Notes: a model not told the origin generated them from the sequence alone. A stretch of 64,000 bases of DNA from CAZMZW01 sp963802275 (GCA_963802275.1 CAWDIB010000004.1:62001-126000); one strand, 5' to 3'; positions 9,311-19,278 are shown, numbered from the stretch's first letter. Numbers and translations are program-made.

Positions 9311-11232
9311 CTACTCAATGGCGACCGGGGAAACCTGCTTTGAAAGCCGTGACTTCCAGTTGGTGTCCAGATTGACTTTAGCTTTATCCGCCAGGCGGGC
9401 AAAGGTTTCCTGTGAAGAAACCACGCCTTCCGACGGTTTGAGGGAAGCGGTTGCTTTCTGAGTTACTCCGGAGAAGTTGATGTAAGTGCCATCCTGTTCC
9501 AACCAGGTTTGCACCGGGAAGACCACCTGGGCATTGGCAGTTAGCGGAGAGACATAGCTGCTTTGCACGATGAGGAAGGGCACTTTTACAAAGCGCTTGA
9601 TGAACTGCTGAGTTGGCCGTTCATCGCCCATTGCCAGCAGGCAGACTTCGATACCATCCAGTTTTACCGGTTCATCCAGACAGAGCAGGCTGGCAGCCAG
9701 GCTGTTTGCGCCGCCCTTGAGCACCAGCAGGTCAGCGCTGGCTTGTTTTGCCAGGGCATGGGCGGCTTTCAAAAGTTCAGTGCCATCCTGGAGCTCATCA
9801 GCACTGCCAATCACGACTACTTTGTGTTTGGCGTTCTTAAAGAATTGACTGACGGATTTCAATTCTTCCACCGTAATGCCTGAGGATTTGGCTACAGCCG
9901 AGAAATCCGGCAGGTCGGTTTTGAAGGAATCCGCCAGGGCGTTGACAACCGCAGCATGGGAAACTGGTTGGGTTTTCAGGTTGACAGCGGCGAAGTTATC
10001 CAAGCCATTGACTTTCTCATCCAAAGTAACCACCTTGCATCCATTGGGGATGATGCGCTTGGCAAAAAAGCTGACCACCTGGTGGTCTTTGGTGATGTCC
10101 TCACCCAGCACCAGCATAAAATCCGCATTGGATAGTGCATCCAGCTTGGATTCGAATGGTGAATTAAGCGATTCCGCCAATTTGGCGGATGGCTGGGTCT
10201 TTTTGCCTTCCTCAAGTGAGGCAGCCTTGATACCCAGTGCGCTGCAGAATTGCTGGAAAGCATCCAGCGCTTCCAGCGGCAGGCGGGTGGAAATCATGGC
10301 TGCGGATTTACCTTTTTGTTTGGCAAGCTGTTCAGCGGCAGCGGAAAGGGCTTCTTCCCAGGTGGCGGCTTTCAGAGAGCCGTTTTTGCGCACCAGCGGG
10401 GTAAGCAGACGTTCGCGGTCCTCACCCATCGGGTGGAAACGGCCGACATCACAAATGACGCCCTCGTTGAGCGGGGCATCCCAGTCGCCTTCGATGCGCA
10501 CCAGGCGGTTATCGCGGGTGAGCACATCAATACCGCAGCCAACGCTGCAGCCGACGCAAATGGTCTGGTGATGTTCCACTTCGGTTTCGTTGCCCTGGTA
10601 GGCGCTCCAGCGGTCGATGAGGGCACCGGTTGGGCAGACCTGCACGCAGGTACCGCAGCCGATGCAGGTGCTCTCTCCCAGCGGAACACCCAGATCAGCG
10701 ACCAGGGTGCTTTCTGCACCGCGTTCTTCAAAGCCGAGGGTGAAATTGCCAACCAGTTCACCGCAGGCGCGCACGCAGCGGCGGCAGAGGATGCAGCGGT
10801 TGTGTTCCATGATGATGTATGGATGGGAGGCATCCACAGGATAGGGTTTCCAGTTGGGCTGCAATGGCCAGTGGGTCATGCCTTCAGCGTAGGCGGCATT
10901 TTGAAGTTCACAATCACCACCGCTGACCTGGCAGTACGGGCAGAAATGGTTGCGTTCGCTGAAGATCATGGTGAGGACGAATTTACGCGCTTCGCGGGTC
11001 TTGGGCGTATCGGTTCTCACCACCATGTTGTTATTACCGGCAGTGTGCAGGAGGGCTGAAGGGTGCGCATGCCCTCCACTTCAACCAGGCACAGGCGGCA
11101 GCCGCCGTACGGGGTGAGTTCGGGATGGTCGCACAGGGTGGGAATTTCAATATTGGCTGAGCGGGCGGCATTCAAAACGGTGGTGCCTTCAGCCACCTCA
11201 ATTTGTTTTCCGTCAATTGTGATATTGACCAT
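9311..11232 (-). CDS. NuoG-like iron-sulfur subunit of the hydrogenase (HydA/HoxU role), one frameshift
   Basis: About 640 residues. N-terminal [2Fe-2S] ferredoxin domain (LCDHPELTPYGGCRLC), then a His-Cys3 [4Fe-4S] site (NHFCPYC...GDC), two ferredoxin-type [4Fe-4S] sites (CILCRRCVRACG and CIGCGTCVQVCP), a further Cys cluster (CVGCSVGCG...GVICDVGRF), then a molybdopterin-oxidoreductase-like domain. HoxU of cyanobacteria stops after the ferredoxin sites, so this longer form resembles NuoG or the HydA subunit of bifurcating NiFe hydrogenases. It would wire NuoF/NuoE flavin and clusters to HoxY. A one-base indel at about 11031-11040 separates the first 65 residues; correction joins PSCTLPV to NNMVVRTDTPK. 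Confidence 0.85.
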
Positions 11233-11263
11233 TAGTGAACCTCTCTTAAACTGTTTTACTTTT

Positions 11264-12899
11264 TCAAGGATGACTGCCGCTCATGCGGCAAACACCGGTG
11301 GGGCAGACTTTTAGTTTGATATGCGCTTCCACCTCAGCGCGGAAGTGAGTGAGGATGTCCTTCAGCGGCGAGCCGGCCGTCTGACCGAGACCGCAGTTGG
11401 ACATTTCATAAAGCCAATTGCTCAACATCTGCAGGTCATCCAGGTCCTTCAGGCTGCCAAGACCCTCGGAAATATTGTTCAGGATCTGGAAGGCACGCTG
11501 GTTACCGATGCGGCAGGGGTTGCACTTGCCGCAGCTTTCAAAGCGGAAGAAATTGAGCAGCACCTTGGCCAGGTCAACCACGCACACATCCTCGTTGCAA
11601 ATGAGCAGGGCGCCGGAACCCAGGCTGACGCCGGCTTTGACGTACGAATCAAAGTCCATGGGATTATCCTGCAGGGCGGCGGGAATGATTGAACCGCTGG
11701 AACCACCGGTCTGCGCCATTTTCAAGGTGGCGCCGTTCTTCATGCCCTTGCCGTAAATCTCGATCACCTCACGCAGGGTGATGCCCATCGGCACTTCGAT
11801 CACACCGGTTTCATTGACATTGCCAAGGATGGTGTAAACCTTGGTGCCCGGGCTGGAGGGAGTGCCGAACTTGCGGTACCAGTCTGCGCCATTGCGTATA
11901 ATGGGCGGCACATTGGCCAGCGTTTCCACATTGTTGACCAGGGTGGGCTTACCCCACAAACCATTGGTGGTCGGATAGGGCGGACGCGGACGAGGTTCAC
12001 CGCGTTTACCTTCAATGGATTCGATCAAAGCCGTCTCTTCACCGCAGATGTAAGCACCAGCGCCAGCGTGGACGTGCATTTCAAAATTATGGCTGGAGCC
12101 GAAAATGTTCTTTCCAAGAAAGCCCATTTCTTTCGCCTGCAGAATGGCCAGGTGGATGCGTTCCTGTGCGAGGGTGTATTCACCGCGGATATAGATGTAG
12201 CCTTCGTCTGCACCGACAGCATATCCGGCGATGATCATCGCTTCAATGATGGCATGTGGGTCGCCTTCAAGGATCAGGCGGTCCTTGAAGGTGCCTGGTT
12301 CGCTTTCATCTGCATTGCAAATGACATATTTCTTTTCGCTCTGTGTTTTGGCAACAAATTTCCATTTGGTACCGGTCGGGAAATCCAGCTCCGCCGCGCC
12401 CGCGCAAGCCGGACTTTTCCAGCTCGGCAATGACTTCCTCCGGTTTCATGGCGGTAAGGACTTTGCCAAGCGCGGCATAACCGTCATGAATGATGTAATC
12501 ATCGATTGAAGTCGGGTCAATGATGCCGGCATTCTGAAGCACAATGCGCTGTTCGGCAGGAAGGGTACCGGCACGAGCATTGACCCAGGTGATGTGACCG
12601 GAAAGTTCCTTGACAGGCGCCCTGAGCCGTTCGGCAATACGACCTTTATAAAGATGCTCTTCTACAAGGTAGTGAACATCGGTAAGGGAAACCGGGCCAT
12701 AAATGATCGCTTCCGGGTAGACAATGACCAGCGGAGAGGCATCGCTGCGGCCGATATCCGCCACCATGGAGAGGGATATTTCATCTTCCATCTGCTTGGA
12801 TTTAATTTCAGAAAGCAGTTTTTCGTACACTTCCTTTGCGCCGCGTTTCATGCTGAGCGGATCGCTGGAGACAAGTACCATTGAACGGTATGATTTCAT
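11264..12899 (-). CDS. NuoF-like FMN/NAD(P)H-binding diaphorase subunit 2 (one frameshift)
   Basis: Flavin subunit where NAD(P)H is oxidised or formed. The N-terminal ~90 residues form a thioredoxin-like region. The SLBB/NuoF core follows: GLRGRGGAGFP, CNADESEPGTFKDR, GAGAYICGEETAL, EGKRGEPRPRPPYP, and the [4Fe-4S] motif ESCGKCNPCRIG with NCGLGQ. It ends soon after VCPTGVC, with no C-terminal ferredoxin domain, unlike the first NuoF of this locus. An extra base at about 12377 breaks the frame inside GFP/TGTKW. The preceding NuoE stops 17 bases before, and the NuoG-like gene begins 32 bases after, so the three are co-transcribed. Confidence 0.88.
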
Positions 12900-12915
12900 A
12901 TGTTATGGTCTCCTT

Positions 12916-13396
12916 TTACTCGTATTTTGCCAGGATGGCGGGCAGTTTTTCAGGGGTGAGGTTGCCATACATATCCTCATCCACCATCATCACCGGACCG
13001 ACTGCGCATACTCCCAGGCAGCTGACCGTCACCAGTGTCCAGCGGTTATCAGCGCTGGTTTCACCCGGTTGCAGCTTCAATTCATCCTGCAATGCAGTCC
13101 AAACTTCGCGGCCGCCAGCCACATGGCAGGGGGCGCTTTCGCAAAATTTAATAACGTGTCTGCCCACCTCGCGGGTGAACAACATTTTATAAAAGGTGGC
13201 CACGGAAAACAACCGACTTTGCGGAATATGCAATTTGCTGCTGATGGCTTTGAGTGCATCTGCAGGGATATATCCCAAGTCTTGTTGACCTTTGAAAGGA
13301 TGGGAATCAATTCTTCTTGCATGTTCGCCATACAATTCGAATGGCATCCTTTACGGCTTGCTCAGCTGATTTACCATTCATCTTGCCTTGTGTCAT
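12916..13396 (-). CDS. NuoE-like [2Fe-2S] subunit 2 (frameshifted N-terminus)
   Basis: Thioredoxin-fold [2Fe-2S] partner of NuoF. The body shows GYIPADALKAIS, FSVATFYKMLF, CESAPCHVAGG and VSCLGVCAVGPVM, giving the four cluster cysteines. Start placed at the ATG at 13396 (MTQGKMNGKSAEQ), which has GAGGAG ten bases upstream. Frames change twice before residue 50: the ELIPILSKV part and the following QQDLGYIP part lie in different frames, joined by a missing base in the AAGGTCAACAAG run near 13285. The exact N-terminus is therefore uncertain. It is an extra copy: another NuoE lies 2.8 kb upstream in the same operon. Confidence 0.78.
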
Positions 13397-13425
13397 AAAC
13401 ACTTCTCCTCAAAAGGAATATCCGT

Positions 13426-15208
13426 TTAAATAACGGTAACCGCTTTGTAATTACAGACCTGCTTGCAGATGCCACAGCGAATGCAGATATCCGGATCAAT
13501 GACATGCACTTTCTTCAGTTCACCGCTGATGGCATTGACCGGACAGTTGCGGGCGCACAAGGTGCAGCCAACGCAGGCATCTGCCAGGATCTCATAACGA
13601 ATCAGCGCCCGGCATACCTTGGCCGGACAGCGCTTTTCATAGATATGCGCTTCGTATTCTGAGCGGAAATGCTTGAGTGTGCTGACCACCGGGTTTGGAG
13701 CACCCTGTCCGAGACCGCACAAACTATCCTGGCGGATCTCCTGGCTCAGTTGTTCAAGCGTCTCAATATCACCATCACGGCCTTCACCATTGCAAATGCG
13801 GGTGAGAATCTCCAGCATGCGGCGGGTGCCAACACGGCAGGGAACGCATTTGCCGCAGCTTTCATCCTGGATGAATTCCATGAAGAAGCGGGCGATATCC
13901 ACCATGCAGGTTTCTTCATCCATCACCACCATACCGCCGGAACCCATGATGGAACCGGCTGCGGTCAGCGATTCGTAATCGACCGGCAGATCAAGGTATT
14001 CTTCAGGCAAACAACCGCCCATCGGGCCGCCTGTCTGAATGGCTTTGAACTTCAGGTCATTCTTGATGCCACCGCCGACATCATAAATAATCTCGCGCAG
14101 GGTGATACCAAAGGGAACTTCAATCAAGCCGGTCTTTTTGACGTCGCCGGCCAGGGCAAAGGTCTTGGTGCCTTTGCTCTTTTCGGTGCCCATGGAGGCA
14201 AACCATTCTGGGCCACGCAGGATGATCTGCGGGACATTGGCATAGGTTTCAACATTGTTGATATTGGTGGGTTTGCCAAATACACCTTTGACTGCCGGGA
14301 AGGGCGGACGCGGACGTGGTTCGCCGCGTTTGCCTTCGATGGAAGCGATCAGAGCGGTTTCTTCACCGCAGACAAAAGCGCCGGCGCCCATGCGCTAACT
14401 TCCAGGTCGAAGGAAAAACCGCTGCCCAGAATATTTTCGTCCGAGCAACCCATAAGCATGCGCCTGTTTGATGGCGATATTGAGCGTTGCGACTGCAATG
14501 GGGTATTCAGCACGGCAGTAGATATAACCCTGTGATGCGCCAATGGCATAGGCGGCAATGATCATGCCTTCGATCACCGAATGCGGGTCGCCTTCCAGCA
14601 CCGCGCGGTTCATGAAAGCACCCGGGTCGCCTTCATCCGCATTGCAGATGATGTACTTGGGTGACATCCTTGACATCACGGGCAAGCTGCCATTTCATCC
14701 CGGTTGGGAAACCCGCACCACCGCGACCGCGCAACCCGGAGCCACTGATGATCTCAATGACTTCTTCGGGATTGTTTCCGTCAGCACCTTGGCCAGGGCG
14801 GCATAGCCATCCTCGGCAATGTAGTCTTCGATGTTCTCCGGATCGATCTTGCCGCAATTGCGCAACACAACCCGTACTTCTTTGGGAGTGGGGGCACTCA
14901 GTTCCTGGTCGTATAGTGGCTTCAGGGGCGAGGAATTTTTCCACCGGACGACCTTTAAGGAACTGTTCTTCAACAAGAAAGGGAATATCCGCTTTCTTCA
15001 GGTTGATGTAATGGACATCCTCCGGGTAGACCAGGATTTCTGGTCCCATTCGGACAGTCGCCGATGCGCGGAGTATCTAGCACCTGAACTTCATCATTCA
15101 AACGATGGCGGTTCAACTCAGCTTTAACGACTCATGATCTTCATCGACCCCTTGCTGACACACTCAGGGATCATTGCAGACTAATACATGCGAACGAAAA
15201 TATTTCAT
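13426..15208 (-). CDS. NuoF/HydB-like diaphorase subunit 1 with C-terminal 2[4Fe-4S] (multiple frameshifts)
   Basis: Flavin subunit of the type found in bifurcating hydrogenases (HydB, HndC). Pieces in different frames assemble into one protein: an N-terminal [2Fe-2S] thioredoxin-like domain beginning MKYFRSHVLVCNDP, SKGSMKI, KAELNRHRLNDEVQVLD and MGPEILVYPED; the FMN/NADH core with GLRGRGGAGFPTG, CNADEGDPGAFMNR, GAGAFVCGEETAL and GKRGEPRPRPPFP; ESCGKCVPCRVG; and two C-terminal ferredoxin sites, CVGCTLCARNCP and CIRCGICKQVCN. At least six single-base indels are needed (about 15172, 15130, 15050, 14940-14780, 14665 and 14400). Protein similarity survives across all of them, so sequence errors are more likely than decay. 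ATG 15208 is chosen because it starts the conserved domain. Confidence 0.82.
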
Positions 15209-15239
15209 TTAGATACGATAATTCTTCCTACCGAGTTTT

Positions 15240-15608
15240 TTACATCGGGATGACATTTTTCTGCAGGGGTTTACCACCCTCCACATGGTCTTTCATGATC
15301 TCCCGTGCAACGTCTGCGGTAACCTTACCATAGGTGACTTTTGGTTGCTCACCAATAACGACCTGAAGGATCGGTTCCTGTTCGCAAAGACCGATGCAGC
15401 CGGTCTGGGTGACCAGGATATTTTGAAGATTTTCATTTTCAATGAAATTGAGTACGGATTTCATGGTTTCTCGTGCGCCAGCTGCGATACCGCAGGTGCC
15501 CATGCCCACGATGACCTGGGTGGCACCGGAGGTGGACTTGGCTTTTCGTTTCTCAAGTGCTTCTTCACGAATTTGTTTTAAATCTTCCAAACTTTTTATT
15601 GCGGTCAT
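15240..15608 (-). CDS. [2Fe-2S] thioredoxin-like ferredoxin (HndB type)
   Basis: 122 residues, intact. Carries two cysteine pairs of the thioredoxin-like [2Fe-2S] family, MGTCGIAAGA and GCIGLCEQEP, plus a basic N-terminal helix (LKQIREEALEKRKAK). Such small proteins sit between NuoE and NuoF genes in NADP-reducing (Hnd) and bifurcating (Hyd) hydrogenase operons, where they are a subunit or electron carrier. It starts 26 bases after the HATPase gene and ends 31 bases before NuoF1. Confidence 0.88.
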   Translation of the reverse strand: MTAIKSLEDLKQIREEALEKRKAKSTSGATQVIVGMGTCGIAAGARETMKSVLNFIENENLQNILVTQTGCIGLCEQEPILQVVIGEQPKVTYGKVTADVAREIMKDHVEGGKPLQKNVIPM

Positions 15609-15634
15609 CCAAAACCTCTCTGGTATTTAATTCT

Positions 15635-16172
15635 TTAATTTACAGCGCTGATGCCTTCAGCAAAGGTTTTGCGCAGGAATGCCAGAACGTAATCACTCAA
15701 CGGGATGCCGGAAAGCTTCTTTTTAACTCGTGGTCATCCAGATAAAAATGATTCTGATCCTTCTGATATTCAAACATCCAGTGTACATTGGGATAACCGA
15801 TGAGCAGATTTAAGCATGTATCTTGCAGGTCTCCCAGCGGCATTCGGTCAATGTGGCTGCGCTGGAATTCAACTTCCATCTCAGTGCCTTTGCCGATAGC
15901 AGATTCAATCCTCAGATGACCATTGCAGGCTTCAGCAGCTGCTTTTAAGAATGGAATGCCCAAGCCCACTTTCCGGGTGGTGCGCGATGTAACAAATGGA
16001 TCGCTCAAATTCGCCATTTTTTCCTTTGTCATTCCCTTGCCGTCATCCTTCACAGGATTTTCAACCGGTCTTCTTTTGCATCTTCCAGCACCTCAATCTC
16101 AATCGTTTTTGCATCCGCCTGGACGCTGTTTTCAGCAATATCCAGGATATGCAGGGAAAGTTCACGCAGCAA
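15635..16172 (-). CDS. Small HATPase-domain (GHKL) protein (two frameshifts)
   Basis: Histidine-kinase-like ATPase domain without a phosphoacceptor domain. The N-box is in LSLHILDIAENSVQADA, followed by G-boxes DDGKGM and GLGIPF, and a family-typical C-terminal tail (IDRMPLGDLQDTCLNLL). It begins with TTG immediately after the stop of NuoE1 (taaTTG). Indels near 16050 (IL/KDDG) and in the A-run at about 15720 break it; correcting the latter extends the C-terminus to SDYVLAFLRKTFAEGISAVN and a TAA at 15635-15637. This gene class sits at the same place in clostridial hydrogenase operons; its role there is not established. Confidence 0.78.
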
Positions 16173-16691
16173 TTACGCTTTTTCTTCCTTCGTGTCGATG
16201 CCACGTATCAAGCGGGCAAACTTGCTCGGTTTTACGCGGCCATGGATTTCTTCATCAATGACCACCACTGGGGCCTGGCTGCAGGCACCCACACATCGGC
16301 AAACTTCCAGGGTGATATTGCCGTCATCTGTGGTCTGGCCGGGTTCCATCCCGATCAATTGCTTGGCTTTGTCGATGATCTGCGGGGTGCCGCCAACATA
16401 ACACGCGGTTCCCATGCAGAATTTGATGGTGTGTTTACCGCGCGGTTCGGTGGTGAAGAATGAATAAAAGGTGACCACACCATGGACACGGCTGACGGGA
16501 ATGTGAAAGCTTCGGCAATGTATTGCTGCATGAATGGAAACAAAACCGATTTTTGCCTGAATTTCATTAAGAATGACCATCAGGCTGCCAGGCTTGCCTT
16601 TGTTGGCGCTGAGGATTCTATCGATTTGGGTTTTTAATTCCGCATTGGAATTGGGATCAATATTTATTTGAGGCTGAACGATGGTTTCCAT
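16173..16691 (-). CDS. NuoE/HydC-like [2Fe-2S] subunit 1 (compensating frameshifts)
   Basis: 172-residue [2Fe-2S] subunit of the first diaphorase pair. Landmarks are GSLMVILNEIQAKIGF, VHGVVTFYSFF, FCMGTACYVGG and VCRCVGACSQAP. A 7-9 residue stretch after KIGFVS is out of frame: MQQYIAEAF is found in another frame, bounded by two opposite indels near 16505 and 16530, so the gene stays open overall. The 90-base spacer upstream holds a possible internal promoter on the minus strand (TAAAAT at 16728-16733), so the Hyd part may be transcribed apart from the PHP/DRTGG genes. Confidence 0.85.
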   Translation of the reverse strand: METIVQPQINIDPNSNAELKTQIDRILSANKGKPGSLMVILNEIQAKIGFVSIHAAIHCRSFHIPVSRVHGVVTFYSFFTTEPRGKHTIKFCMGTACYVGGTPQIIDKAKQLIGMEPGQTTDDGNITLEVCRCVGACSQAPVVVIDEEIHGRVKPSKFARLIRGIDTKEEKA

Positions 16692-16781
16692 TGGTATAAG
16701 ATAAGAGGTGTTGAATTAAACGCACTGATTTTATCACGTCTTTGTTTTGTATGAATAAAGCGGGAGTTTTTACACGCAAAA

Positions 16782-17522
16782 TCAGGATTTTAATACGAAA
16801 GAACGGCCCTCTTCTTTTCTCAGTGCTTTGCGAAGTTCAAGGATGGTTGGTTTTTCCAGATGAAAGGTGGTTATTCCAAGGATCTCTTCCAATTGGTGCG
16901 CATCACCATTTTGAATAAGAGGATAATTTTTCAATTGTGGGTATTGGCGAACTGAATCAGTTACAGTGATGTGTTTTGAGATCTCCAATGCTTCGAGACA
17001 GATGTCTTGAGGTACAAAGCCAAGAACGGGCAGTAAACCAAAGACCGTTCGTTCGATATGGGCGGGAATCAGAATACCACCGAGTTCACTCACCATCTTC
17101 CAAGCAAGCGAAAGCGTTAAGGAGGAGGATGCCAATAACATGCGTTCTTCATGCCTGATGAAATCGCCGCTGGCGTCCACTACAAATTGCTCCCCAAAAA
17201 CATCCGGCTTATTGGATAAATTGGGCAATGACGCGGATACCGTTTGCTGAAACGCCGTTGCCTGTTCCAGCGTATCAAACAGGCAGATGCTGTGGATTTC
17301 CTCTTTGGTCTGCAGTTCCATGCCCGGCAGGACAATAATGCCAGTGCCTTGCGCAGCATCCATGACAGCAGCGATATTATGAGTGGAGTTATGGTCCGTG
17401 ATGGCTAACAGATTAATTTGCTTTTCGAGAGCGGTCTGTATGATCAAAGGCGGGATCATTTCTACCGCTGCACATGGGGAAAGCACAGTGTGAATGTGCA
17501 ATTCCGCCTTATAGATATTCAA
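16782..17522 (-). CDS. PHP-domain metal-dependent phosphoesterase-like protein
   Basis: 246 residues with the PHP metal-ligand pattern: AELHIHTVLSPCAA, LLAITDHNS, LPGMELQTKEEIHSICLF, and later IPAHIERT and IQNGDAH. Related proteins hydrolyse phosphoesters (polymerase/histidinol phosphatase fold). It lies between DRTGG and NuoE genes, the same neighbourhood seen in Firmicutes hydrogenase clusters, suggesting a regulatory or signalling task tied to the hydrogenase. Substrate unknown. Frame intact. Confidence 0.85.
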   Translation of the reverse strand: MNIYKAELHIHTVLSPCAAVEMIPPLIIQTALEKQINLLAITDHNSTHNIAAVMDAAQGTGIIVLPGMELQTKEEIHSICLFDTLEQATAFQQTVSASLPNLSNKPDVFGEQFVVDASGDFIRHEERMLLASSSLTLSLAWKMVSELGGILIPAHIERTVFGLLPVLGFVPQDICLEALEISKHITVTDSVRQYPQLKNYPLIQNGDAHQLEEILGITTFHLEKPTILELRKALRKEEGRSFVLKS

Positions 17523-17551
17523 AGGTCGACCTATATCTTTTAACAGGCTGG

Positions 17552-17896
17552 TTATTTATCCCTTAAACCCATTTCCCATAACCTGCCAACGATTTCAAAA
17601 GATTTCTTAGGGGTTGAAAGAAGAGCGATACCTTCCTCGTTGGCTTTTTTGATGGTGGCTTCATCCGGCTGAGCGTTTTCGGTGATGATGACTGCGGCGA
17701 GGTCGAGCAGGCTGGCTACAGCAACGATGTTGTTATGCGCCTGCAGGGTGATCCAGACCCCTTTTTTACCTGCCCCGGTCATCACGCAACTGAGCATATC
17801 GGATATATAACCGCTAGCTGGATCAATCCTGGAAAAATCTGCCTGTTCGGTGAGTACTTTCAACTCAAGCGTGTTGATAATTTGTTCAAGCGTCAT
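17552..17896 (-). CDS. DRTGG-domain protein (downstream copy)
   Basis: 114 residues, resembling the small stand-alone DRTGG-domain proteins (the domain found with CBS domains in phosphotransacetylases and regulators). Landmarks are SGYISDMLSCVMTGAGKKGVW, the hydrophobic strand NIVAVASLLDLAAVIITE, and the C-terminal GIALLSTPKKSFEIVGRLWEMGL. A paralogue lies two genes upstream. The pair brackets the CBS-HATPase gene, so they may act together as nucleotide-sensing partners; this is inference from position. Confidence 0.75.
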   Translation of the reverse strand: MTLEQIINTLELKVLTEQADFSRIDPASGYISDMLSCVMTGAGKKGVWITLQAHNNIVAVASLLDLAAVIITENAQPDEATIKKANEEGIALLSTPKKSFEIVGRLWEMGLRDK

Positions 17897-17955
17897 TTTT
17901 TGGCTCCTTTAGTACAGGGTAACCTTCCCCGACTGTATCTTCATCTTTTTTCAAA

Positions 17956-18918
17956 TTAAATTTTAAGTGTCAAATGGGTGCCTTTTCCGATTTCTGATGT
18001 GAGTTTCATTTCATCCGCGCAGCGCGAAATATTAACAAGTCCCATTCCAGCCCCAAAACCAAGGTCACGGATCTCCTGGGTGGCGGTAGAATAGCCGGGC
18101 TTCAAAGCTTGTTCCACATCCTCAATACCCGGTCCATCATCCCACACGTAGACTCCAATCTGCTTTGGTTCAATTTCCGCATGAATGGAACCTCCGTTGG
18201 TGGCATGGATGATGAGATTCATTTCCGCTTCATACACAGCAATGCCAACCCGGCGGGCCAGCTGCGAGTTGGCGCCCAGACGCAGCAGGGCGCGTTTGAT
18301 CTGGCTGGAGGCAGCGCCGCCATTGGTGAAATCATAATGTTCTATTTGATAGCGCAGAACCAGACTGGTGCGGTCAGATTCGATGTCTTCGAACAAGTGC
18401 GAAGCGCGGTATCGGCGCACCTCTTCTTCATGATAATCCTGCTCAAGGGCTCTTAATAAACCCTGGGTGACATCCCCCTTGGTGATGATGCCAACCAGTT
18501 TTTTGTCTTCATCCAAAACAGGCAGGCGGCCGCGACCTGTGCGGGTGAATATTTTCAATGCCTCGGTCAAATAGTCAAAAGAATTCACCGTGAACAGATT
18601 GGAGGTCATATATCTGCTGACCGGCACCTCCAACTCCTTTTTAACCAGGCAGCGGATGAGGTCTTCGGTGCTGACAATTCCAATGAGATGGCCCTTTTCT
18701 ACAATTGGAATTCCTGATATCCGTTTTTCCCGCATTAAATCAAGCGCTTCCTGCATTTTAGCTTGAGGTGGAACGGTAACCAGCTGGCTGGTCATCACCT
18801 CATGGATTTTAAGAATATAAGCCAATTCCTCCACGCGGGAGATCTGCCCGGCAAATTGGTCGGTGATGGTCTTACCCTTGAAACGTGAAACCGAAGGATT
18901 GGAATCGAGGTCAGGCAT
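17956..18918 (-). CDS. CBS-pair protein fused to an anti-sigma-type HATPase
   Basis: 320 residues. Two CBS motifs cover roughly residues 38-160 (VMTSQLVTVPPQAKMQEAL, RISGIPIVEKGHLIGIVST; GRLPVLDEDKKLVGIITKG). The C-terminal ~130 residues form an RsbW/SpoIIAB-like ATPase with N-box EAEMNLIIHATNGG, DDGPGI and GFGAGMGL. There is no histidine phosphoacceptor domain, so it is more like a switch kinase than a sensor kinase. CBS pairs bind adenosyl compounds such as AMP and ATP, so the protein may sense energy charge. The ATG follows directly on the TAA of the preceding DRTGG gene. Confidence 0.87.
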   Translation of the reverse strand: MPDLDSNPSVSRFKGKTITDQFAGQISRVEELAYILKIHEVMTSQLVTVPPQAKMQEALDLMREKRISGIPIVEKGHLIGIVSTEDLIRCLVKKELEVPVSRYMTSNLFTVNSFDYLTEALKIFTRTGRGRLPVLDEDKKLVGIITKGDVTQGLLRALEQDYHEEEVRRYRASHLFEDIESDRTSLVLRYQIEHYDFTNGGAASSQIKRALLRLGANSQLARRVGIAVYEAEMNLIIHATNGGSIHAEIEPKQIGVYVWDDGPGIEDVEQALKPGYSTATQEIRDLGFGAGMGLVNISRCADEMKLTSEIGKGTHLTLKI

Positions 18919-19278
18919 TTATTGAATGATGGGCATTTCCAGGCTGGGCATGCCTGCCTGGTAGAGGCGTCCACATAGTTCAAACATGCCAAAAGGTGAA
19001 GAAATAAGTGCAAGCTTTTCTTTTTCCGCCAGTTCAATGGTTTCTGCATCCGGTTTTTTACCGCGCACAAACACGATGGCGGCCACATCTGCCATTTGGG
19101 CAGTGCGCACAACCTGGGGATTGCAGAGACCGGTAAGAAGAACGGCATCCGGCTGGATGGAAGCCAGCACATCGCTCATCAGATCGGCTCCACAGCCCCC
19201 CTTAATATCACGGCTCAAATCACCGGATTTGGTGAGCAGGTCGCCGCGGATAAAGATGATCAATTCTTTAACATTCAT
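18919..19278 (-). CDS. DRTGG-domain protein (upstream copy), first gene of the locus
   Basis: 119 residues, similar in layout to the copy at 17552-17896: GADLMSDVLASIQPDAVLLTG, then ADVAAIVFVRGKKP, and an ending EKLALISSPFGMFELCGRLYQAG. No signal or membrane segment. It starts 84 bases from the divergent hisS start and is probably the promoter-proximal gene of the minus-strand hydrogenase locus. Function in the locus unknown. Confidence 0.75.
   Translation of the reverse strand: MNVKELIIFIRGDLLTKSGDLSRDIKGGCGADLMSDVLASIQPDAVLLTGLCNPQVVRTAQMADVAAIVFVRGKKPDAETIELAEKEKLALISSPFGMFELCGRLYQAGMPSLEMPIIQ

Noticed and set aside
11017..11232. Separate small [2Fe-2S] ferredoxin gene
   Set aside because: It is the N-terminal domain of the NuoG-like subunit cut off by a one-base indel; the next frame continues at the expected residue.
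14395..15208. Programmed frameshifting in NuoF1
   Set aside because: Too many shifts in both directions with no slippery sites or stimulators; sequence errors explain them better.
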